A stretch of DNA of 64,000 nucleotides from NCBI GenBank assembly GCA_027021385.1, contig JALUUL010000086.1:1-64000 (forward strand). The letters are read 5' to 3'. The notes below the pieces were generated by a model. That model made no database searches, was not told where the DNA came from, and saw only the letters and a program-made list of their open reading frames with translations. Shown in pieces: positions 58,087 to 64,000 of this stretch (positions within the stretch are counted from its first letter, which is position 1; each line of letters begins with the position of its first letter). Both the position numbers and the translations under genes were made by a program. Source of the DNA: Planctomycetota bacterium. GTDB taxonomy: Bacteria > Planctomycetota > UBA1135 > GCA-002748355.

Positions 58087-58689
58087 ATGACGACGATCGA
58101 TGCCAAGACCGTGATGAAGCTCCGCCGGGAGACCGGCGCGCCAATGATGGAGTGCAAGCGGGCCCTCGCGGAAGCAGGCGGCGATTGGGAGAAGGCCAAG
58201 GAAGCCCTCCGGATCGCCGGACTCCAATCCGCCGACAAGAAGGCCTCCCGGGAGACTTCCGAGGGGATGGTCTTCAGTTACATCCACGCAGGGAACAAGC
58301 TCGGCGTCCTTCTCGAGATCAACTGTGAGACCGACTTCGTCGCCCGGAACGAAGAGTTCCAGAATTTCGGGCACGAACTCTGTCTGCATCTGGCCTTCGC
58401 CAAGCCTCCTTACCTTTCCCGGGAAGACGTGCCGGCCGAGGACCTCGAGAAGGAGAGGAGCTTCCTCCTGGAGCAGATCCGGCAGACGGCCGGGGACAAG
58501 CCCGCAGAGATCCAGGAGAAGATGGTCGAGGGCAGGATGAAGAAGTTCTTCGCGGAGAAGTGCTTCCTCGAACAGCCTTTTGTCAAGGATGACAAGATCA
58601 CGATCGAAGAGTTCCGGAAGCAGATGGTGGCGAAGATCGGGGAGAACCTGGTGATCCGTCGGTACGCCGTCTTCAACGTCGACGATTGA
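58087..58689 (+). CDS. tsf: Elongation factor Ts
   Basis: 200 aa, the short form as in Thermus (196 aa), with a single core domain. EF-Ts exchanges GDP for GTP on EF-Tu. N-terminal KTVMKLRRETGAPMMECKRALAEAGGD is the UBA-like domain that contacts EF-Tu; GMVFSYIHAGNKLGVLLEINCETDFVARN is the core. The C-terminus ends in YAVFNVDD. AGGAG lies 10 nt upstream of the ATG. It is 109 nt after rpsB. Confidence 0.95.
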   Translation: MTTIDAKTVMKLRRETGAPMMECKRALAEAGGDWEKAKEALRIAGLQSADKKASRETSEGMVFSYIHAGNKLGVLLEINCETDFVARNEEFQNFGHELCLHLAFAKPPYLSREDVPAEDLEKERSFLLEQIRQTAGDKPAEIQEKMVEGRMKKFFAEKCFLEQPFVKDDKITIEEFRKQMVAKIGENLVIRRYAVFNVDD

Positions 58690-58726
58690 ACGGGGTCACC
58701 GCTTCTACCCGGGAGGGGTGCCAGCG

Positions 58727-59458
58727 ATGCGACTCGAGCGGATCCTCCTGAAGATCAGCGGCGAAGCCCTCGGGCGGAAGGGCCAGGCCGCCGTCGATCC
58801 CCAGGCCGCGGATCTCATGGCCGAGGAGGTCCTGGCCGTCCACGCCCGGGGGATCCAGGTCGGGGTCGTCATCGGCGGGGGGAACATCCTCCGGGGGGCG
58901 TTGTTCTCCGAGGCCGGGACGAACCGGGCCACGGCCGACCAGATGGGCATGCTGGCGACGGTCATCAACGCCCTCACGCTGAGCGACGCCCTCGAGCGGA
59001 AGGGATGCGGGACGCGGGTCCTGTCGGCCGTGGAGATGAACACGGTCGCGGAGCCCTTCATCCGCAGGCGGGCGATCCGGCACCTCGAGAAGGGAAGGGT
59101 CATCCTCCTCGCCGGGGGGACCGGCAACCCGTATTTCACGACCGACACGGCCGCGGCGCTCCGCGCGATGGAGATCGGGGCCGACGCCCTGCTCAAGGCC
59201 ACGAAGGTCGACGGCGTCTACGACAAGGATCCGAAGACGAACGGGGACGCGAAGCGCTTCGCTCAGCTGGGTTTCGACGAGGTCTTGCATCGGGACCTGC
59301 GGGTCATGGATGCTACGGCCGTGACCCTTTGCAAGGAGAACGGGCTGCCGATCTGCGTGTTCGATTTCTTCGTGAAGGGGAACCTGGACCGTATCGTGTG
59401 CGGCGAGGATCTCGGGACCTGGGTGGTCCCCCCCGAGAAGGAGGAGGAGGTGCGATGA
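58727..59458 (+). CDS. pyrH: UMP kinase PyrH
   Basis: 243 aa, homohexameric bacterial UMP kinase (UMP + ATP to UDP). Motifs: RILLKISGEALGRKGQAAVD, GVVIGGGNILRG, ATADQMGMLATVINALTL, GTGNPYFTTDTAAALRA, KATKVDGVYDKDPKTN and RDLRVMDATAVTLCKEN. ATG 58727 is preferred over GTG 58718 because GGAGG is 10 nt before the ATG but almost touches the GTG. It overlaps frr by 4 bases. Confidence 0.95.
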   Translation: MRLERILLKISGEALGRKGQAAVDPQAADLMAEEVLAVHARGIQVGVVIGGGNILRGALFSEAGTNRATADQMGMLATVINALTLSDALERKGCGTRVLSAVEMNTVAEPFIRRRAIRHLEKGRVILLAGGTGNPYFTTDTAAALRAMEIGADALLKATKVDGVYDKDPKTNGDAKRFAQLGFDEVLHRDLRVMDATAVTLCKENGLPICVFDFFVKGNLDRIVCGEDLGTWVVPPEKEEEVR

Positions 59459-60021
59459 CCGAGTTCGCCAAGGACCTGATGGAGGACGTCCGTGACCGCA
59501 TGCAGAAAGCGGTCGAGCACCTGAAGCAGGAACTCCAGGGGATCCGGACCGGCCGGGCGACCCCCGCGCTTGTCGAGAACATCAAGGTCGACTACTACGG
59601 GACCCCGACCCCGTTGCTGCAGCTCGCGCAGATCAGCATTCCGGACGCCCGTCAGATCGCCGTGAAGCCTTTTGACGCCTCCGCCTCCTCGAACATCGAG
59701 AAGGCGATCCTGAAGTCCGATCTGGGGTTGAACCCGAGCAACGACGGCAAGGTCATCCGACTCACCCTTCCGATGCTCTCCGAGGAGCAGCGCAAGAAGT
59801 TCGCGGGCCGGGTCAAGGACATCGGCGAGCAGGCCAGGGTCGGCCTCCGAAACATCCGCAGGGACGCGAACAAGCACGTCGACCAGCAGCAGAAGGCCGG
59901 GGAGTTCAGCGAGGATGTCGGAAAGGACCTCCACGACCGGATCCAGGACCTCCTCAAGGAGAGGGAGAAGGAGGTCGAGGAGATCCTCTCGAGGAAGATC
60001 GCGGAGATCATGGAGGTCTAG
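59455..60021 (+). CDS. frr: Ribosome recycling factor
   Basis: 188 aa, normal length. RRF splits terminated ribosomes together with EF-G. Seen: MQKAVEHLKQELQGIRTGRATPALVENIKVDYYG, ISIPDARQIAVKPFD, AILKSDLGLNPSNDGKVIRLTLP and the C-terminal charged helix KEREKEVEEILSRKIAEI. ATG 59455 overlaps the pyrH stop (ATGA) and has GGAGGAGG upstream. It ends the rpsB cluster; tRNA-Lys follows 45 nt later. Confidence 0.96.
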   Translation: MTEFAKDLMEDVRDRMQKAVEHLKQELQGIRTGRATPALVENIKVDYYGTPTPLLQLAQISIPDARQIAVKPFDASASSNIEKAILKSDLGLNPSNDGKVIRLTLPMLSEEQRKKFAGRVKDIGEQARVGLRNIRRDANKHVDQQQKAGEFSEDVGKDLHDRIQDLLKEREKEVEEILSRKIAEIMEV

Positions 60022-60066
60022 CCCTTCCGCCGGAATTCCGGCGGTCGCCGGCCGGGCGGGAGTCTC

Positions 60067-60142
60067 GGGGGCGTAGCTCAGTCGGTAGAGCAACGGCCTT
60101 TTAAGCCGTGGGTCGAAGGTTCGAGTCCTTCCGCCCTCACCA
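60067..60142 (+). tRNA. tRNA-Lys (anticodon TTT)
   Basis: 76 nt with encoded CCA. Acceptor GGGGGCG pairs with CGCCCTC (one G-T pair), the anticodon stem ACGGC/GCCGT has a CTTTTAA loop giving TTT, T arm GGTTCGAGTCC, discriminator A. Confidence 0.95.
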
Positions 60143-60174
60143 TTTCCCCCCCGGGTGAACACGAGGAGAAGCGC

Positions 60175-60435
60175 ATGGATCCGTCCCTGAAGGAAATCCT
60201 GGACCTCATCCGCTGTCCGGAGAAGCGTGTTCCTCTCCGTCCGGCGACGGCCGAGGAGCTGGCCCGTCTCAACGAACGGATCCGAAAGGGGGGCTTCCGC
60301 AACCGGGGAGGGACGGAGGTCGAGGAGGAGTTGACCGAAGCCCTCGTCCGGGAGGGGGGGGACATCGCCTACCCGATCCGCCGGGGGATCCCGATCCTGA
60401 TCCTCGAGGAGGGACTCCCGCTCGAGTCGTCCTGA
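60175..60435 (+). CDS. Trm112-like (UPF0434) small protein
   Basis: 86 aa. LKEILDLIRCPEKRVPLRPA and IAYPIRRGIPILILEEG are the two ends of the Trm112/UPF0434 fold. The zinc cysteines usual in this family are reduced to one (Cys14), so it probably does not bind zinc. Family members activate methyltransferases in other organisms or are of unknown role in bacteria. It sits between tRNA-Lys and tRNA-Glu. Confidence 0.8.
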   Translation: MDPSLKEILDLIRCPEKRVPLRPATAEELARLNERIRKGGFRNRGGTEVEEELTEALVREGGDIAYPIRRGIPILILEEGLPLESS

Positions 60436-60484
60436 AGGTTGTCTGGAGCGGGACGAGCTGCTATCAACTTCGGCCTTTTCGAGA

Positions 60485-60562
60485 GTCCCTATCGTCTAGC
60501 CAGGCCCAGGACGCCAGGTTTTCATCCTGGTAACGGGGGTTCAAATCCCCCTGGGGACGCCA
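60485..60562 (+). tRNA. tRNA-Glu (anticodon TTC)
   Basis: 78 nt with encoded CCA. Acceptor GTCCCTA pairs with TGGGGAC (one T-G pair), anticodon stem CCAGG/CCTGG encloses TTTTCAT giving TTC, T arm GGTTCAAATCC, discriminator G. Followed at once by an intrinsic terminator. Confidence 0.95.
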
Positions 60563-60564
60563 AG

Positions 60565-60601
60565 CGCGGCGCCGCATCCTTGCCGGCGCCGCGTTTTTTT
60601 T
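60565..60601 (+). terminator. Intrinsic terminator of the tRNA-Glu transcript
   Basis: Ten-base perfect stem CGCGGCGCCG/CGGCGCCGCG with a 9-nt loop, followed by eight T residues (60594-60601). It probably ends the transcript that includes tRNA-Glu and perhaps the upstream rpsB cluster. Confidence 0.92.
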
Positions 60602-60643
60602 AGGGGGGCTCCGAGAGGAACGGAGCCCGGAGCCGGGGTCGGG

Positions 60644-61594
60644 CTACCGATCCGCCCCGCCGGGGCGCTGCTTCTTCCCCCTGCGCGCGAGGGGGTGCGC
60701 AGCCTCGTAGACCTTGCGAAGCCGTTCCAGGGAGAGATGGGTGTAGATCTGCGTCGTGACCAGGCGCGCGTGTCCGAGCATCTCCTGGACGGTCCGCAGA
60801 TCGGCTCCGTGGTCGAGCATGTGGGTCGCGAAGGAATGGCGGAGGACGTGGGGGCTCGGGATGCGGGCCAGTCCTGCCCGACGGGCTAGATCCCCTAGGA
60901 TCTGGCGTACCCGGCGCGGCGTCAGGGGGGTGACGTTGCGGCCCAGGAAGAGGCGGTCGCTCCGCTTGCGCTTGAGGCGCATCCGTTCCCGGCGCCTGGG
61001 GAGGTGGAGGGAGAGGGCCCGGCGGGCCGGCCCCCCGAGCATGCCGAGCCTCTCCTTGCCTCCCTTGCCGTGGAGAAGGAGCCGCCCGCCGGAAAGGTCG
61101 AGATCCCGCATCGTGAGCCCGCAGAGTTCGGAGATCCGGCAGCCGGTCGAATACAGGGTCTCGATCAGGGCCCGGTCACGGGTCCCCTGGAAATCGTCGG
61201 GGAACTCGAGCGAGAGGAGGCGTTCGACCTCCCCCTCGGTCAGAACGAAGGGGAGCCGACGGCCGCCCCGCGGGCCGCGCAGGGGGGCCGCCGGGTCCGT
61301 ATCGCGGTGCCCGCGTTCGAGGAGGAAACGGTGGAAGGCGCGCAGGGCCGACAGGCTTCTGCGGATCGAGGAACGTTCGAGGCCGCCGCGGTGCAGGGTC
61401 GCGAGGAAGGCCCTGAGGTCCGCGCTCGTCGCCTCGAGGGCCGTCACCCCCCGTTCCTCCAGGAAGGCGATCCAGCGGAGGACCTCGCGGCGGTAGGCCC
61501 TCAGCGTGTGGGGGCTCGCCCGCTTCACTCCCTCGAGGTGGTCGAGGAAGAGCCGGCAGGGCTCGGGCTGCGGAGGAGAGGACTTCGGGTTCAC
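60644..61594 (-). CDS. Tyrosine recombinase XerC/XerD
   Basis: 316 aa. N-terminal SAM-like core-binding domain (12-105), then the catalytic domain with R153 (TGCRISELCGL), K177 (GKGGKER), H249 and R252 (PHVLRHSF), H275 (LGHARLVTTQ) and Y284 (IYTH). This is the full tyrosine-recombinase set and the size of XerC/XerD, which resolve chromosome dimers at dif. Which of the two it is cannot be told. It lies beside tRNA-Glu, but nothing else here looks like an island. GTG 61594 is assumed; there is no good ribosome site. Confidence 0.88.
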   Translation of the reverse strand: MNPKSSPPQPEPCRLFLDHLEGVKRASPHTLRAYRREVLRWIAFLEERGVTALEATSADLRAFLATLHRGGLERSSIRRSLSALRAFHRFLLERGHRDTDPAAPLRGPRGGRRLPFVLTEGEVERLLSLEFPDDFQGTRDRALIETLYSTGCRISELCGLTMRDLDLSGGRLLLHGKGGKERLGMLGGPARRALSLHLPRRRERMRLKRKRSDRLFLGRNVTPLTPRRVRQILGDLARRAGLARIPSPHVLRHSFATHMLDHGADLRTVQEMLGHARLVTTQIYTHLSLERLRKVYEAAHPLARRGKKQRPGGADR

Positions 61595-61639
61595 GGAAAA
61601 AGGGTTGAACGGCGTCCGGCCCCTGTCAACGTTCCGGGC

Positions 61640-63067
61640 ATGGATCCGGACCGGTCCTGGATGACGGGAATGGACCTGCGGGCGCTCTCCTGGTTGTCCC
61701 GGCAGCGGGAGGAGGACCGTCCCGTGCTCCTGTTCTCCGGCGGGCCGCCGGGGCCCGAGGCCCGCTGGCATTGCGCGGCCGTCGAACCCCGCTGCCTCGT
61801 CGTCGCCCCGCGGGCCGCGGACCCGGACCGGGATCCGATCCGCCTCCTCGATCCCAAGGGGCGGGTCCTCGACGAGGCGCGCGGGCGGGATTTCGCGCCT
61901 GCGATGCGGCGCTGGACGGCTCGGGCGCTCGCGGAAGCGAGGGACGAGGGCGCCGTCCGGGGCCTCGAGGGGACCGGGGAGGAGGGTTTCGGGCCGGGGT
62001 GGTTCGGGAGCCTGGGCTACGACCTCGCCTGGTGGTTCGAATACGGCCTGCCCCGGAGGAACCTTCCTGAGAGCCGGTTGCCGGTCGTCCATCTCGGCTT
62101 CTACGACCGTCCCCTCGTCCTCGATCGGATCGAGGGAGGGATTCGCGGCCCGGCGCGGGAACAGGAGGCCTTCCTGGCGCTCGAGAGGATCGGGGAGATT
62201 CCTCCCCTCGAGGGGAGGCTTCTCGCGGACGAGTTCCCGAGGGAGGATTACGTGAGGGTCGTGGCCTCCCTCGTCGAAGCCTGCCGGGAGGGACGGATCT
62301 TCCAGGCGGACCTGACGCGGCGCCTGAGGGTCGGGAGCGAGGGAGGGCCGATGCCTCTGTTTTTGAACCTCGCCCTCCGGAATCCGGCCTCCCACGCGGC
62401 CTACTTCGGCCAGGGTCCGGGGCGCGCGTTCGTCTCGGCCTCGCCGGAAGGCTTCCTCACGGTCGAAGGAAGCGCGCTTCGGACCTGCCCGATCAAGGGT
62501 AGCCTCGCCGCTTCTCCGGATCCCCGGGAGGACCGCAGGCGCAGGAAGGCCCTGCTCGCCTCGGAGAAGGACCGCGCGGAACTCGCGATGATCGTCGACC
62601 TCATGCGCAACGACCTGGGAAGGATCGCGGCCCCGGGGAGCGTGCGGGTCGAGGCCTTCCCCGAACTCCTCTCCCTGCCCTGGATCCATCATCTGCGGGC
62701 GAGGATCCGCGCGCGGGCCGGGGAGGGGACCGATCTCTGGGACCTCCTTACGGCCCTTCTGCCGGCGGGGTCGATCAGCGGCGCGCCGAAACCGATGGCC
62801 GTCGCCCTTCTCGAGGAACGGGAGCGCAGCCGCCGGGGGGGGTATACCGGGGTTTCGGGTTGGTTCGGAGCCGGCGGGGACGCGCGGCTCGCGGTGTCGA
62901 TCCGCAGCGCCGAGGTCGAGGAAGGGGAGATCCGTTTCGGCGTCGGCGGGGGGATCACGGCCCTCAGCGATCCGGAGGCCGAATACGAGGAGACCCGAGC
63001 CAAGGCCCGGGGGTTCCTGGAGGCCTTCGCGGTCCTCGAGCCGGGGAACCCGGGAGGCGGGGCATGA
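61640..63067 (+). CDS. pabB: Aminodeoxychorismate synthase component I PabB
   Basis: 475 aa chorismate-using enzyme. FVSASPEGFLTVEG, the PabB-specific PIKGS (K286, where anthranilate synthase has PIAG), DRAELAMIVDLMRNDLGRI, PAGSISGAPKPMA and GYTGVSGWFGAGG are seen. The lysine marks the covalent-intermediate chemistry of aminodeoxychorismate synthase. It works with PabA (39062-39670) and feeds PabC. The ATG at 61640 is 45 nt from the divergent xerC start. It overlaps pabC by 4 bases. Confidence 0.93.
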   Translation: MDPDRSWMTGMDLRALSWLSRQREEDRPVLLFSGGPPGPEARWHCAAVEPRCLVVAPRAADPDRDPIRLLDPKGRVLDEARGRDFAPAMRRWTARALAEARDEGAVRGLEGTGEEGFGPGWFGSLGYDLAWWFEYGLPRRNLPESRLPVVHLGFYDRPLVLDRIEGGIRGPAREQEAFLALERIGEIPPLEGRLLADEFPREDYVRVVASLVEACREGRIFQADLTRRLRVGSEGGPMPLFLNLALRNPASHAAYFGQGPGRAFVSASPEGFLTVEGSALRTCPIKGSLAASPDPREDRRRRKALLASEKDRAELAMIVDLMRNDLGRIAAPGSVRVEAFPELLSLPWIHHLRARIRARAGEGTDLWDLLTALLPAGSISGAPKPMAVALLEERERSRRGGYTGVSGWFGAGGDARLAVSIRSAEVEEGEIRFGVGGGITALSDPEAEYEETRAKARGFLEAFAVLEPGNPGGGA

Positions 63068-63891
63068 ATCCGAGGCCGGGAACGGGGTCGTGCAGAGGCC
63101 GGGCCGTATGGGCGGACGGAGTCTTCCGGGACCCGGATGCGCCCCTCTTCCCGCCCTTCGAGAGCTCTCTGCTCCGTGGCCTCGGGCTCATCGAATCCTT
63201 CCGGATGCTCCGCGGGAGGCCGATCCCGGACTTCGGAGTCCACCTGCAGCGTCTCCGGTGGGGGGCTGGCCGCCTCGCCTTCGGGCCGGTTCCTCCTCTC
63301 GAGGAGGCGGAGATCCGCGACGAACTTCTCGAGAGGGCGGGCCTCGACGAGGGCCGGGGACGCCTCCATCTCCTCCCCGCCGGGGCGCGGCCGCGGTTCC
63401 TCTGGACCGTCGAACCCCTCCCGGAGCCTCCGCCCCCCCTGAGGCTGACCTTCTCCCCGTTCCGTAGGGGGAACCTCGATCCGACCGCCTCCCTCAAGCA
63501 CGCCTCTCGGGGCTTCCTCGAGGCGGCTCTACGGGAGGCCCGGGACCGGGGTTTCGACGAGGCGATCCTCCTCGGGGAGCAGGGGGAGGTCCGGGAATGC
63601 TGCGGGGCGAACCTCTTCCTCGTCGAGACCTCCGGAACGGTCGTGACCCCGACCCTCGTGGACGGGTTCCTGCCCGGCGTGACCCGGGGGCGCTTGTGCC
63701 GGATCTTGCGGGAACACGGGATTCCCGTTCGGGAACGCACGGTTTTCGCCGAAGAACTGGAAGATGCCCGGGAGGTGTTCCTGACGAATGCCGTCCAAGG
63801 CATCCTGCCGGCGGCCTCGGTCGAGGAGAGAATCCTTCCCGAGACCGCCGCCAGGGAACGCTGGTTGCGGTGGATCCGTGAGGAAACCTGA
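63064..63891 (+). CDS. pabC: Aminodeoxychorismate lyase PabC (class IV PLP enzyme)
   Basis: 275 aa fold IV PLP enzyme: PLP lysine K145 (SLKHASRG), ECCGANLFLVE with the ring-nitrogen Glu, and LVDGFLPGVTRGRLC with the phosphate loop. Coupling to pabB by an ATGA overlap favours 4-amino-4-deoxychorismate lyase, which gives p-aminobenzoate and pyruvate. By sequence alone a D-amino acid or branched-chain aminotransferase is possible. Confidence 0.87.
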   Translation: MNPRPGTGSCRGRAVWADGVFRDPDAPLFPPFESSLLRGLGLIESFRMLRGRPIPDFGVHLQRLRWGAGRLAFGPVPPLEEAEIRDELLERAGLDEGRGRLHLLPAGARPRFLWTVEPLPEPPPPLRLTFSPFRRGNLDPTASLKHASRGFLEAALREARDRGFDEAILLGEQGEVRECCGANLFLVETSGTVVTPTLVDGFLPGVTRGRLCRILREHGIPVRERTVFAEELEDAREVFLTNAVQGILPAASVEERILPETAARERWLRWIREET

Positions 63892-64000
63892 ACGGTCCGG
63901 GGGCCGGGGGTGACGACCCATTCCCGGGGACCCGCGTAGAATGTAAGGATGACGCCGAAGCTCCCCCGGCAAGGCGGAATCCCAAGAAACAGAGGAGGCG
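63892..64000 (+). other. Region after pabC, possible start of another gene
   Basis: A TAGAAT hexamer at 63937-63942 lies 7 nt before an ATG at 63949 whose frame stays open to the window edge (17 codons). Near the edge, AGGAGG at 63993-63998 looks like a ribosome site for a gene starting outside the window. I cannot tell which is right. Confidence 0.35.

Noticed and set aside
60485-61594. Tyrosine recombinase next to tRNA-Glu as a sign of an integrated island
   Set aside because: The protein has XerC/XerD size and the flanks are housekeeping genes; no repeat of the tRNA end or phage gene is seen.

Overview
The window looks like a chromosomal segment of a GC-rich Gram-negative bacterium, most likely a planctomycete or close relative. 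That placement is inference. It rests on lipopolysaccharide genes (lpxB, a GT9 heptosyltransferase-like enzyme, a LAB_N protein beside a GT83-type transferase), large secreted proteins with CARDB, choice-of-anchor V, NPCBM and von Willebrand A domains, two GroEL copies, and the absence of insertion sequences, phage genes, CRISPR arrays or rRNA. Coding density is high and many genes overlap by 4 bases (ATGA, GTGA, TTGA), so many transcripts are operons.

Layout. 1-3757: glycan/lipid A glycosyltransferase operon. 3811-5866: universal stress proteins and a CBS protein. 5999-13861: queF and three large secreted proteins. 14014-19960: arginine decarboxylase, a peroxiredoxin, tryptophanase and leucyl aminopeptidase. 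19976-24284: VOC protein, two lipoproteins, tRNA-Gly, rhomboid and TPR proteins. 24285-28740: a terminator-bearing leader, tryptophan 2,3-dioxygenase, signal peptidase I, an SDR and a FAH-family enzyme. 30556-36021: a DUF2064 protein, then dapC-dapD-dapE (succinylase branch of diaminopimelate/lysine synthesis) and a NUDIX/metallo-beta-lactamase fusion. 39670 down to 35969 (minus): pabA, ABC ATPase, ABC permease, lpxB. 39805-42804: trkA-trkH potassium uptake. 51266 down to 45342 (minus): groEL2-groES-groEL1-dnaJ-grpE-fmdB chaperone operon. 51662-56451: NPCBM, vWA and GGDEF proteins. 56913-60021: rpsB-tsf-pyrH-frr. 60067-60601: tRNA-Lys, a Trm112-like gene, tRNA-Glu and a terminator. 60644-63891: xerC, pabB, pabC.

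The most striking item is the peroxiredoxin at 15976-16479 (minus). Its reading frame is interrupted by one TGA exactly where the peroxidatic cysteine belongs. The frame continues without any shift into the rest of a normal peroxiredoxin, and a strong 36-nt stem-loop begins 13 nt after the TGA. I read this as a selenocysteine-containing peroxiredoxin (Sec45) that ordinary annotation would split or call a pseudogene. Other points of interest are a strong intrinsic terminator between any upstream promoter and the tryptophan dioxygenase gene, two tryptophan-degrading enzymes in one neighbourhood, an lpxB-ABC-pabA operon, and a recurring TAGNNT hexamer upstream of many genes.

How the genes work together: the first operon and lpxB serve outer-membrane glycolipid assembly; dapCDE feeds peptidoglycan and lysine; pabA, pabB and pabC (in two places) make p-aminobenzoate for folate; the chaperone operon and the rpsB operon are housekeeping; tnaA and the dioxygenase gene give two routes of tryptophan breakdown. 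No selA, selB, selC or selD is visible here, so the selenocysteine call depends on those being elsewhere in the genome.
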